From the NCBI RefSeq assembly GCF_000524195.1, contig NW_020170487.1, positions 83,257 to 147,256 on the forward strand: 64,000 nt of DNA, in the 5' to 3' direction. Shown one piece after another: positions 13,912 to 26,400 of the stretch. Within the stretch, counting starts at the first letter, position 1; the number at the start of each line of letters is the position of its first letter. The translations under genes and the position numbers were made by a program. The notes beneath the pieces are model-generated. The model was given only the letters and a program-made list of their open reading frames with translations, had not been told where the DNA came from and did no database searches. This DNA is from Echinococcus granulosus. Lineage: Eukaryota; Platyhelminthes; Cestoda; Cyclophyllidea; Taeniidae.

Positions 13912-13926
13912 GGGGGGGGGGGGGGG
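13912..13926. repeat. G15 homopolymer (C15 in the contactin mRNA)
   Basis: Fifteen consecutive G on the plus strand. Read in the sense of the minus-strand contactin gene it is a C15 tract starting 30 nt after the stop codon. Confidence 0.95.
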
Positions 13927-13955
13927 CATAATGTACAGAACCAAATGGAGAGGAG

Positions 13956-16900
13956 TTAGAGGTTGAGTTGCTCAAGTAGAAGGATGAAAGTCAAAGCAAT
14001 CACCCATATAGGCCATCGCACTTTCAATGCTGAGCAGACTAGGTTGTAATGGATGTCGGGACCCTCTGAAATGCAAAAAATTTTAGTGCTTTGTCAGCTA
14101 CATCAACGACAGCAAATCCAATTCTCCAAGCAATTTAGAATAACGTAAATCTCCAAGTCTGTAACGTTATTTACTGGAATAAGTTAGATTCATAAGTTCT
14201 CTTATCCTCACTCAAGGTTTTGAATAAATCTTGCACTTCATTCCATGTTTTTGTAATAGTTAGTTCGCAATTCTGTGTAACACTGGCAAGACATCCATTC
14301 AAGGCACGACTGGATATCAATTACATAGATCTACTATCTACGCCTAGCTAAGCTGTGGTATTGTTTTCTGGTTTTTCGACATAAAAATCAGTAACTTTTT
14401 AATTATCGGAATTGAATTCACAAGAGAAAAAAAGTGGTAAACCTACCCCATGATGCTCCCGGTACACACTGATCCCTGGGGATCATCTGAAATTGCACAA
14501 TCGGAGAGGACATTTTCCCTACACCGCCCCGACTATACGCATACACCCGCAGGTTGTAGCGTTTATTAATGTCCAAATTCTGTACATAGCCGTACGTTCT
14601 CAACCTCACGTCCACGTCTGTGTGCGCCTCCTTGTAGTTTGAGCCCACCAGCCAGTAGCGAATGCGATAGCCCAAAACCGCCTCCTCATTCAGGGTGGTT
14701 TGTACGCCCACCCAACTCACTCGCACCGTCCGTGGGTAGTGCGTGCTATTCAGTTGAATCATGGTGGGGAAACTCTGCGGCCAAAGTTTGTAAGTCGTCT
14801 GCTCGGCAAATCCCGACGGCGGCCCATCGCCTGCTGTGTTGAAGGCCTAGAGTCCACCCACTCCAAGGCATTACATCTTGTGAACACTAAACAATAACAT
14901 TGAAACTGCAAGTCACCTGAACCGCAACACAGTAGTAGATATCCTGCTCTAGACCGATAATAAAGCCAGAAGTCAGGTCGGCGCCGTAGAGGGTGCGCCG
15001 CTGACCCTGCTCAAAGCGCTCGATGTCGGATTCGATGCCGAGGCATTCCAGATTGCGGCGCCAGTAGATAAGTCGGTAACCGAGGAGGGGACCCTCTTCG
15101 CCACTTAGCAAAGGGGGATCCCAAGTGATGAGAAGGGCGCTACCATTGTACTGGTTTGCCTGTTGATTGCGTGGGGCAGTAACCGGGAGACGAGCAGCTG
15201 ACATTATCACCACTGGATCGGTGATTGGCCCGGAGCCCTGCAATCAAACAAACTGACTTGTGCCTAGAAAAGCAAACACATTCAGTATTCTATTTGCTGA
15301 GATTAGTTCAAATTGTGTCAAATGGTAAATGAAGGTAAAAAGCGCTCTTGGCACCAATTTTTACATGACTTTTCCATTATCTGCACCATTTTAAAAGGAC
15401 ACGGTAGCTAGGCGCCTAGTAATCGTGCCTGGTGTGACCTCCTTGATTATCAAAGGCCTGATATGCGTTGCGATATTTTAAAACGGTAAAAGAAAGTAAC
15501 TAATCCGCAGCGAAAGTAAGATTTTTTTACGATTAAGTAATTGAATTCATAAGCTTTTCCAGTCTCCTGCCATTCGGTCACCACGCCGGTGGCATGGTGT
15601 CCATTTCACGCTGCCAATCCAGTTAGCCGCCCAGCGCTCCTGTGTGCCGGCAGTAAAACCAACTTTTAACTGAGATATCTCATAGCATAAATCATTCCTT
15701 TGAAAAACATCACCCTCGACTTCGTTTGATGAATGGTGCGGGTCGTTGAATCCGCAAAGACCTGCGATGGAAGAGCTAATACGACTTCGCGCTATGGTGT
15801 TTGCAAGTCGAGTACCTGATTGTTGACAGCCTGGATGGTGACCTCGTAGGGCTTATAGTAGCGCAGAACGGGCAGGCTGACGGTGTACTGCACCCACGTG
15901 GTATCTGGCACCGATGAAGGCTCATAGACGAGGGCCGTAGTGTACTCGGTGTCCTCCCAGGCCCTCCATCGAAGCACGTAATGAAAGCCCTCTCCGTTCT
16001 GTTCTACGTACGTCAGCGGCTCCCATTTCACCACCAGTGTGCCCTGAAGTGAAGTGAATTGAGTCGGGACCAAGTTAATTCGCATTGAGCATGGTACATC
16101 GTGGCTATATACTTTCTTTCGCCATAAAGCAATGGAAGGCTAGCACAGTCAATTAGGAAATACTTGAGCAGTGATAAAATATCATCCCATGATCCTCGGG
16201 TTTGTTTCACAGGTGGGTAATCAACACTCGATACACGGGGGAGCACTGCAGCCGAAGCTCACTAGGAAAAATCCTTGTAACGGCACGATGCTTTTTTTGC
16301 TTTTAAATATGGTCATTCCACCTATTCTCGATCTTCCACGAATCGGCCTTCACTCTATCAGCCACGTATATTACTGATATTCTAGCTACTTCCATACTCA
16401 TATCTGTCACAATTTCTCTGGGGAGGGTTCAAATCCTAGAATAGTGTAGACTAAACTGAATTACTGATGTTCCAACACTCTAGACTTCACCTCTTTGCCA
16501 CCACCTCCAGTCACATTCCGGACCATTTTTGTCGGTGCCTTCGGCAGAGTGACGATCCCACGCGATGGCCTCGAAGGCTCCCCAACACCCAACGCGTTCA
16601 CCGCTCGGACGCGCAGCTGATAGGGTATGTTCGAGTAGAGATTTCCTATTGTAGTTGTTCTGCGTTTGGTATTCTGACCTTTGCAGTGATTAAAAGCATG
16701 AAACTCAACAATTTACTCAATCAACAATCGATAACTATGGTCATTTTTCATTGTTTTGAGGCATAGCTTATTTGTACCTACCTTAGTTTCGTTCACAAAA
16801 TGATTAAATGGGTTTCGTGACAACCGTCCCGCATTTTACTATAAAAGACATTAGTTGGGACCTCCATTAGCATAGCAGAAATTTTAACCTTGTTTCAATA

Positions 16901-19900
16901 TTTGGAGGATGAAATTTTGATGAGATGTCTGTTTTCGTAAAAAGTCTTTAAATATCCTGCATTCGAATGAAACTTTTTATTCCACATTATTGCAAAGCGA
17001 TCTGTAATTCGGAGTACTTCAGTCGCAGTTGAGGCAAACCTACCGATCACGATGTCGGCAGACTGGTTGAGACGCGACACCACTACGGACCACGGCTCAT
17101 CAGCCACTTTAGCCTCAATTATGAAGTATTGGATAGGGTGAAAGTGGTCCGCTCCAACGGTCCAATTCACCATAACCAATTCACTGTCTGGAATTGTTGC
17201 TGCCTCCACACCTTTAATGTTAAATAGATTGAGACATAAATAATTTCCCTCCCGCTAAGGATTTAGGAAGCAGATTCATTAAAAATGAATAGAAAGTCCA
17301 AAAAACCATCAAATATAGGTTGTACAAACAGCGTGCTTGTCAAGTCGCTGGAAAAAGATACTTCTTTGGTCAAATGGACTCTTTAAACTCACATCACTTG
17401 GCTACGAAATCAAACTAATAGGACCATTTCCTTCTTGCTCACCCGCACAGGGACCAGGCGGACCAGCAACGAGGATATAGGCAGTAGAGCGGTTTCGGGA
17501 GAGCGGCGTCTGCGCCTCGCAAGTGTACCGACCAGCATCGTAGAGTTGGATATTCACTATGTGCAAAAAGCCGAAGTTGCGATCATAAGACCGCAAAAAT
17601 TTCGTCGTCTCGTAGCGCCGTGCGTCCACATCCAGTCGATCAAACTTTATTTCCACATCCTGATACATTCACACAAAATAATAGAATATGCAGAAACTGA
17701 CCCAATTTAAATTATTCCTAATCCATCATTCATAGACTTTCAGTTACCGATCCATCTTATTTAAATAACATGGGCACACTTGGCTCCACAAGAACTTTTT
17801 CCACAAATAGCCTTTACTGCCTGTTTTCATATCACTTGTACTTTTCAATAGGAAGATAGATTAAACTTCTAATTTTAATGGGAGAACTCAAAAAATCTAC
17901 TTGCCAAAAAAGAAATCGAGCGTTTAAAACGAGGGGTGTGGGGAGCTAAGTCAGGTTTACCTCGTAGAACCAGGCATAGTTGACATCGAGGAATGAGCTG
18001 ACAGTCGCCTTGCAAGGCACAATGACTGTCGAGTTGACATCTACAATAGTGTTTTGTGGTTTTAAAGTGAGAACCAGTGGATCAATCACTGTGAGATGAG
18101 CTGAAGTGCTAGCCATGCCGAATTGGTTCTGCGCCCGGCACTCGTACAGACCCGCCTGCATTCTCGTCAACTGCGCCACCAACAGATTTCCACTGGGCAA
18201 TGTGCAATATGTTACCGGGCACTACAAAGCATTTTTCATGTCAACTCTACTGGCTTCAGGTGGGAGAAAATGGATGAAATTAAACTCACAGTAGGTTCGC
18301 CGGTGGTCTGATCCACGATGCTGGCGATAGGAGCAAGGGTTGTCCCCTGGAAAAACCAGGTGATAGTGGGGTCAGGGGCAGCCTCAGGCTGACAGGTCAT
18401 GACAGCATTGTAGCCCACCATGCCTAGCACCGGTACCATTGGATGTTTTTGAAAGTTAGGTGCAAAAGCGAGCACTCGCAGCTCACCAGAAGAGGACTCA
18501 CTACCCAGACTGTTCACTGCTAGGCAGTCGAACATCGCTGAATCGGCGGTAACCACCTAGAAAGAGAGGGGAGAGGGTAAGAGGTCGTGATCTGAATGCA
18601 AAGACCTACATTGGAGATGACTAGAGAAGCGGGTTCCTTGGTGCCGTCTGTAACAACATAGCGGGTTGTGTCGAGCTGACCAGAGTCAATGAGATTGCGA
18701 ACGCGCACACCATTGCGATACCAGTATTGCGTGGGCTCGGGTATGCCACCGGCCTCGCAGACCATTGTAACGGTGGTGCCCACTGCCACTACCTCGTCCT
18801 TCGCCTTGTTAGTGAAGTAAGGCAGTGCTCTGATCTGCAGACTCACAGTTCGTGGATCCGCCTGGCTCCCTCTTGCATCCGTTACCTGTTGTAACAGATC
18901 ATCTTATTGAATGCGATTCAGCTTAAAGAACTTGAAAAATATAAGCAAAATGTTTTGGGAACAGAACCCATTATTCCTTTACCCCATTAAATTTGTGTTA
19001 GTGTTTTTCTAACCATTGCCCTCATTTTCCAATTGAACACAATATCCCTCAGACTTAAAAGGAGGGGGGCGGCAATTTTCGCTCTTAAAATTTATAGGTC
19101 GGTAAAATAATACATTGCACATGTTTAACTTTCTCACTTTTGATGAAACTATTCTTCTCATAAAAATCGCATAATTTTTGGCTGCTCATGGATTTGAAGT
19201 GTACCGAATTTCATTTGCTTTGAACAGCAAGTACTCTAAAAAACCTCTTGGCGTCAGTCTTTTGGCGTGCTGGTTCCGCCATGCCCTGCTACTCGAGCGG
19301 CATCTTTGTTAATTGACCTCCAACTTACTCCGTCACTCTTATGATGTCCTATCGTTAATAACGAGCATGGGTAACTGTTGTGGAGGCTAGTTCCGATGCC
19401 TAGACTTGTCTTCTGGACTCGCTTTACGGCGGACGAAACTTAGCCTCTCCAGCCGTACATAAGCAAGGCTATTACCAAAATGTTTGGTCGATTTTCTCTT
19501 CAAGCATAAGATCCAACTAGATCTCAATCTCTGCCTTCCGATTTTCCTGTCACTTCTGGCAATACTGAGAACGCCGCAATTGAGAATTGGAGCCCATACT
19601 TATTGAGCGGAAGTAGTAAAAATCTCGATCACAAATTTTTCAAATTTCGTCTGTTTGGTTAAAATGAGTCTCGTTGCGAATTGTATCAAGTAAAGGCATT
19701 ATCATTAAGACCGTCTTTTTTCGACTATTTTTAAATCATCGGGAAAATTTTTGTGCATGATCAGTATGCTTTCTTTTAATATTCTGCAGTTTTGAGGTCA
19801 ATAATTTGCACGAATATTAATGTGCCATTGTGGCTCTACAATGATAAGAAGAAGTGTTTTCATGCCACTCAATTTTACAGATTACTTACGCTGCATTCGT

Positions 19901-21843
19901 AAACACCCTGATCTTCAGGTTGCACTTGCGGAATATCAATGACACGGTTGAGCTCTCTCAATCTATTTACAGGAATTGGGACGCCGTCCAGCTACAAGGA
20001 AAAAAAGAAGTGACTAGTTTTGTCTGATTTAAACCACTATAATATAGGCAAAAATAGGGATCATACTCTGCGCCAGGTGTAATGTAGTGGTCCAGACTGC
20101 ACACTGCCACCGGCGAAGCATTCAATCCGGACGGGGTGACCACGAATGGGATCGCTAGGCCAAATGGCCGGGAAACTGTCGTAGATGCGGGGCTCTTGTG
20201 TCCTGTAATTGCTCTCCATCACTTCCAAAGGCATATCTGGTGATTTTGGTGAGTCACTCAACCGAGAGCCCAGTTGATACATCGTAATCATGCACACATA
20301 TACTCCCGAATCCTACAACACCCAGAATATCTCCTTATGGCTAGGTAATGTGTGTATTTACTAGAGCTTTTGGGACTTAGGAATTGGTATACCTGCGTTG
20401 TGGCCTCAGAAAAACCGATGAGTGCCTGTGCTTGCGAGACAAAGACTCCCGGTCGAGCCAACAGTACTAGTGGTTCGAGAACCGGTCCTTTTCGCATGTA
20501 GAACGAGTATATTAAACCTGTAAGTTTTAATAATATTGCTGTCCCTTTTTTTATTCATATGAAGCTAATGAGGTAAGAAAGTAGTACTGCATCCCATTTT
20601 GTCTTTAATACTAAAGCAAAAAATCTTACTATCTCTTGGAGAATGAGCAGGAGGATCACAAGGAATGGTAACGCTTTGATAAGCTGCCGCCAATCTGGTT
20701 CTACGAGGGTGTTTTGGGAAGGTTTCCAATTGACCAAAGATTATTTTTGCTGTTCGACTTGAAATGCTTCCAAATCGATTATATGCTTCACATTGGTAAT
20801 ATTCGGAATCTAGTGTTGATATAGGGGAGTGTATCACCATGTTTCCTCCACTTATGGCTATGCGACCATCTGTCGAATTCATGGGATCGACAAGAGTCCT
20901 TCTGACGGCTACACTGGAACCGCCGGTTATCAAGCCAAGCTTGTACCACCTATAACTCGGTGCTGGATTTCCATTGGCAAAGCATTTGAATGAGACTAAA
21001 TTTTCCACATCGATCCCACTTACAAACCTGCAATTGTTTTATCAAATATTTTTTAATGTATTAAATATGTCAAACAGTTTTTAAAAGCCTTAACACTTCC
21101 ACATTACCATGCATCTTCGGGTTGTGTTACAAAGCAGGGACCTCGAGAAATAGGAAGCGTATCATTTTGACCGTATTCAATCATCCGACCATTGGGACGC
21201 AAGTATTTGGCATTTATTGACGGTGCTTGACATATGTATGGACGCATCTCTGTTGATGAGCCAATGTACCATCCCCATGCAGTTCCATTTGTACCATAAA
21301 CAAGTTTATCCAGAGATCTTGGATATGTTGGCATTTCCGCAATTGTTGGCGGTTTATCAAACCAGAGTGCGTAAAGACTCGGACGAATTGATTGCTTATC
21401 CGGAGGCCAGCCTGACCATATAAATTCGCCAAATGGAGATTGTAACATAGTGCCCGAAGTATACCAGCGCATACTAAGAATATGCACCAAAGCAAATCAA
21501 ACCTTCTATTCAGGGAGTTCGTTTCCAGCCAGATACTGACGAATTTGTGTTCTTCGAAACTATTAATCCGCAACATGTGAGCACCCCTACTCTATTTGTA
21601 TAAGAAACCATTCTGCAACAAACCAAGCAGTCTGTACTTGCCGTAGAATAGGTGGCAAGAGGAAAATTTACAAAAACGTAGCAATTTGTGTCAAAACTGC
21701 TCCAACCGGTGGGGCAATCTAGAGTCGAAAGTAATGTGGGCTAAATTACCTGATCGCATTTGGGGATCTTGAGGGCAGCCTGACCATGGGTTAATTGAAC
21801 TGCTTTTTATATTGGGGATTACGAAAAGTAGTAAAAGCAACAT
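13956..21843 (-). CDS. CONT: Contactin (C-type lectin, six Ig, four FN3 domains, GPI tail)
   Basis: Cell-surface adhesion protein of nerve and glia; invertebrate contactins organise septate-type junctions (family knowledge). Eighteen exons on the minus strand: 21750-21843, 21624-21718, 21503-21591, 21108-21473, 20630-21027, 20393-20517, 20067-20312, 19890-19991, 18610-18885, 18290-18556, 17961-18221, 17443-17659, 17044-17211, 16491-16645, 15816-16043, 14917-15237, 14447-14846 and 13956-14065. They stay in phase and encode 1305 aa. A signal peptide (MLLLLLFVIP) is followed by a C-type lectin domain at about 33-175 (CPTGWSSFDTNCYVF to MRPYICQ). Six Ig domains follow to about 850, with YYQCEAYNRFG, GVYECS, MFDCLAVNSLG, GLYECRAQNQFG and GRYTCEAQ marking the second cysteines of five of them. 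Four FN3 domains run to about 1265. The last exon encodes a hydrophobic tail (WPIWVIALTFILLL) ending in a stop, as expected for GPI anchoring. Drosophila Contactin has the same order. Confidence 0.95.
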
Positions 21844-23402
21844 ATTCAATTTAATTATGAGCTAAGTAGCACTCAACCGTATTTTCCGGTGCTTCAAATA
21901 TTAGCCATTTACACTTTTTCGGTCATGATGCATTACAACAAGCTCGAGGCTGATTTGGCTAACGGTGAATAGCATGCATGCGATAATGTAGGCATTATAA
22001 TTAAACGATGAGCACTAGTTAAAGCATAAAATTTACCATGCCATATTCTTGTCATTAAGTGTCTGCATAAATAGAATGTTCGCAAATTCTGTATACTTAT
22101 GTTGCCATGCCCTTCATCATTAAGCAATATTTTAATTTTACACTATGTGCTGTCATTATATGGTAATCCATATATTTACCAATAATTTGGCAAGTAGGCT
22201 GGGCTTTAAAAACACAGCAATTGTAATCTTGGAAATCCCAGGGAGTTTTTAACCAATCTTTGTTTGCCAATTGCATTTATTCTGATATGAACACAACTTA
22301 CGCAGTTTGCGCCCTAAAATGCCTTCTTTTGCGTTGCATTTAACTAATTTACAATAATGCTCCGTGCACTGGCGTTTCGGAGTTCGAGAATTCACGGACT
22401 CGCAAAATTTGCTTCTGAACCTAACTCATTTCCAGCTATGATTTTTCAAGGCCTTTTACTTCACCGGCTATTTTGCCCTTCTCATCGCCCTACCTTATAT
22501 GTCTTTTTCGTTTATTGAATTGAATTATACCCCTCTGTATGATTTCTGTGATACGATGTTTACCGTCCCGGTAATGAAGAAGAAACATAACTTACCCTGG
22601 TTTGGCAAATGCACTTCAGGCAATACTTTGCCCCCGTTTGGCGTCATACATTCCGTTTTTAAGGGATAATGTATTAAGCTGACTTCTAAATGCAAAGAAA
22701 GCGCTTTGGGAACATAATATGCATTATACTAAAAAGTCGACTTCTAGAACCAAACATTTACCACCACTTTAAGTGAGTCGTATCAAACACTCACGGTTCC
22801 TTCTGACTCGCGAGCAGGCTCTGGGGCCCAATCTCGCAAGTGTTCTCGGCATTACTGCACCCCATTCCTAAAATTAATCAACGCCCCCCCCCCCCACGCA
22901 AGACCCACACAGCCTCAAAACATCAAATGGGATCACGCAGACACTCCTGCCGACTACAGTTTTTGATCTCCAGATAGCGTTACATTCCTGTAAAAAAATG
23001 AGGTTAACAAAGCCATGACCGCCTTGAATACTAAACCTCGATTAAAATGCATTCATAACTAAAAGTTGATTAGGCACGATCCAGCCCTAGGGACACATTG
23101 ATTAAGGTATTCTTTCGGACATGTACTTAACGTTGTTTTGACCGGATCAACTTTTCTGCAGTGAGGGAAACGCTTTGAGGAAAAAACAATGCATTAGATC
23201 GCTCAAAGGTAAACCAAATGATAATTTCAAAGCCAACAACGCTTGGGTTATTGCACATGGAGTCACAACATAAATAAATGCTAAATGCCCATAATTTGAT
23301 AAGGTGGGTGAAGCAATAGGTCATGATAAATGCAAATGATGATGATAATAAAGACGAAGAGATGAGATCGGTTGGATGGCGTGACCCAGTTTTGAGATCG
23401 GA
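21844..23402. other. Intergenic region upstream of contactin, downstream of mind bomb
   Basis: About 1.56 kb lie between the contactin start and the mind bomb stop; both genes are on the minus strand. It should contain the contactin promoter and the mind bomb 3' UTR. I see a 12-nt C run at 22884-22895 and no coding exon. No AATAAA is obvious on the minus strand just after the mind bomb stop. Confidence 0.45.
22884..22895. repeat. C12 homopolymer
   Basis: Twelve consecutive C on the plus strand, about 1 kb upstream of the contactin start codon (G12 in the contactin sense). Confidence 0.95.
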
Positions 23403-26400
23403 TTAGTAGAGCACAATGCGACCGGTCACAGTGCGACGACAGATAGGACAGACGGCGACCTGATCACCGCACCACTGGCAAGTTGCATGACCGCACATGA
23501 AAACCAAATTCCGCGACCGATCCAAACAGATGGGACAGCGAGTCTAAAGAGATCCAACACAGTAAGTGTAGGGTGCTACTTTCAGCATCTAGCATGAATT
23601 CGCTCAAAAACATTACTGCTCTAACACTGGGAGGTGGCTGATGAATTTGTGCAAATGCGACAAATTTACGAGCATCTACATCGTGTCCACGTGGCTATCT
23701 CCAAACGAAAAAAAGGCCAACACCAAACCGACTAGTGGGCGAAATCTGTTCTGGTGCCTCCTGTCATGCTAGTAAAGTGCGAATACTCAAGAAAGGTGCA
23801 GAAGCAGTATTGGAATGTGGCATGGTAGATCTACAGAGCATGAGGAGGATTAGAAAGTTCCCAACCTTCCTCAATTGATCACATCATTCAAATGGTCTTT
23901 GGATGTGTTTACTAGAGGATACCATTCAACCGACAGTTATGCATTTGCCAAACCATTCCACCTAGTCAGTTTGGTCAGTGGAAGATACGATATGCAAATC
24001 CCCTCCGAATCAATTGGATTCACCGCTAATATTAAAAATGACAACTCCTACTGCCATTCCTATCAATGATAAAATTATTAGTGGGGAGGTGAATTAGGTG
24101 AGAGCCCTAGGGACAACTATCTAAATAATCTGGGAGGTTGGTGTCGTATTTTCTATTGCAGATCTATTATCTCCCAACCTCCCATATCACTATAACCACT
24201 GTTGATAGACATTGCTGTCGTAACTCGGACGCTTTTTAAAAATATAATCCGTGAGATCAACTACCATTTTCCTATTGAAAAGTGAGGGAATCCGCGATGT
24301 GCTCTACCTGTTCGCGCATGGCCTGCAGCTCGTGTTGTAGGCGCTTGAGTTCACGGGATGACGACTGACCACTCGAGATGATCGAGCCTGAGGGACGCAT
24401 ATTGTTCGGTCGTGCGTTTGTCCCACCCGCCTGTGTGTACCGAGGCAGTGTCTGAGAAATCGTCAAAGCACTTAACCAATCCCAGACTAGTTCTCTGTTA
24501 CACACAAATATATTTTCTTGCATTTTAAGTTGCAATGTTCGGCTAACTATAAAATGTCTCTTTGAAATTTGGCTTCACAAGACAGTTAGGTATCATAACT
24601 TTTCAACAACTTGCTATAATATAAAGTTACCACTTTATTGGCATAGAAATGGGTGTAAAACGATAATGCCAACCACATGTCTGTCACAATCACATCGCAG
24701 TCATTCAAAAAACCAGTAACTCATTCAGAGAGCAAAAAATGACAAAGTTCTGTCTTCTTTTCAATGTTTAAATAAAAAAGTAGGAAGATTGGTAGGAGTT
24801 TTAATGAATTACTCATAAAGTGTTATAGTTATGAATTTCAATTAAGAGTGACCATAACTTGGTGCAAACAACGGTCGAAATCAGACTTTTGATGACTAAT
24901 AAAAGCAACTAATAAATTGTGAAGAAGACTACTAAGTGTTGCTTACAATAGACCCTGGAGTAGCTTCATAAGACATTTTTCATCGAGAAATGTACTTTCT
25001 TAGCCTCTGGTATCCCTCTGTCGCCGTCTTGTTATGCGTAAATCCCATCAAAACGACCGTATGCCCATATGCAATTAGTCAAAATTAGTATTCTATATTT
25101 TGAATCCCTGGATCAAGTTCGACAGAAGACAGACCCACGGATTTTTTCAAGCACCATAAAATTACTAGGTGCTTATACGTTAAATCTACATGGTATAAAC
25201 GGTAGGAAAATCTGGTCTACTGTAATTAAAATTATATGGAAAAGTAAAACCTGCTGCAATTGAAGCAGATGTTGTTTACTTAAATATTGATAACATTAAT
25301 GGAATACTATAAAACCAGCATTTTTTATAAGTGCGGAAAATTAGTCAAAGTACGATAGATCATTGAACTCACCCCTCGGCTAGTTGAAGTGAAAATGCTT
25401 TTAGGCACCAGACATCTTGGTGGTATTGAAGATTCCGCAACAACTAGATAAAAAAAGCTCACTTAGCCTACGAAGTATCCTGTTTAACTGTCCTCACACT
25501 ACTAATGTTATTAAGTAAAACTCCATTTACGAAACGTACAACTTGATTTGTCCCAGGATTTGTTTACCTTGATTATTCTCAGAAGCCACCCAAACAGTGG
25601 AGGTCTGGGAGGCAGCAATGGGCACAAGCAAGTCTTGTGGGTTCGTTGAAATCAGAGCAGTTCGTCTCACGGTCCCGGCATCAGCGGCAGAGGAGGGGAG
25701 AGCGGGGAAGCGTTCAATGCCGGTACCAACCCCACCGACAGCCACCTCGAGACTCCACACTGCAGTGACAATCTGCCCACATTCCGGACACACACCATCG
25801 GGACAGAGTTCACCGGCGTTAAAGAGCGAGAGAAGGAGCTGGTGACGCCGCTGCTCTCCCTCTCCCTCGCCCAATAGCCACTCCGGTTTCGTCTGTTCGT
25901 CATCGTCGTCGCCCGCCACTTCCAAAGCTCGGTTGAGCCGAGCCACTCGCGGCACTAGACACTCTCGACAGACGAGGAAGTGATTGCAGGAACGTGTTAG
26001 AGTCACTGCCGGTCTAAAAGTGCACTCTCGACAGGCTGGGATCTACAAAAACCGAGGAAATCATCAGATCTACCGAGAGAAAATCATCGTGTCAAACTCA
26101 AGCTTCTCACCTCTCTATAAACTTCAACCTGTTGTCTGCAAATGATGCACTTTTTGAGGAGCTGTGTGCATTGTTGGCAGGCGACAATGTGACCACAAGG
26201 TGTAAGAAGAGCACCTCTATCCCGACTCGAGCAGACCATACACTCCCGCAACTCCTCATTGAGTTCCAACAGATTCAGTGGAAAGTCGGCTTGTTTCTGC
26301 TGTTGATGGCTGAGTTCCGCAGGCACTGCAGCACCTGCAGACCACTTTGAGGGTACTAAGAAGTTCGCAATGGACATAGAGGATCCTGTTGGGCTGACAG

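Larger units (their letters stand above)
13250..13955. other. 3' regions of the convergent STI1-like and contactin genes
   Basis: About 700 bp lie between the stop codons of two tail-to-tail genes. The interval holds the AATAAA at 13384 (+), an ATTAAA on the minus strand at 13673-13678 that could serve contactin, and a 15-nt G run at 13912-13926. No additional exon is recognised. Confidence 0.5.

Noticed and set aside
19250..19480. GC-richer patches in introns and intergenic DNA (4610-4800, 15390-15650, 19250-19480, 31740-31960) as possible mobile elements
   Set aside because: No terminal repeats, target-site duplications or open frames could be defined, and I could not show that they share sequence.
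21591..21640. GC-AG donor (GCAAGT) in the lectin region of contactin
   Set aside because: The GT donor at 21623 keeps the conserved Cys before SRGAHM and is in phase, so a GC donor is not needed.
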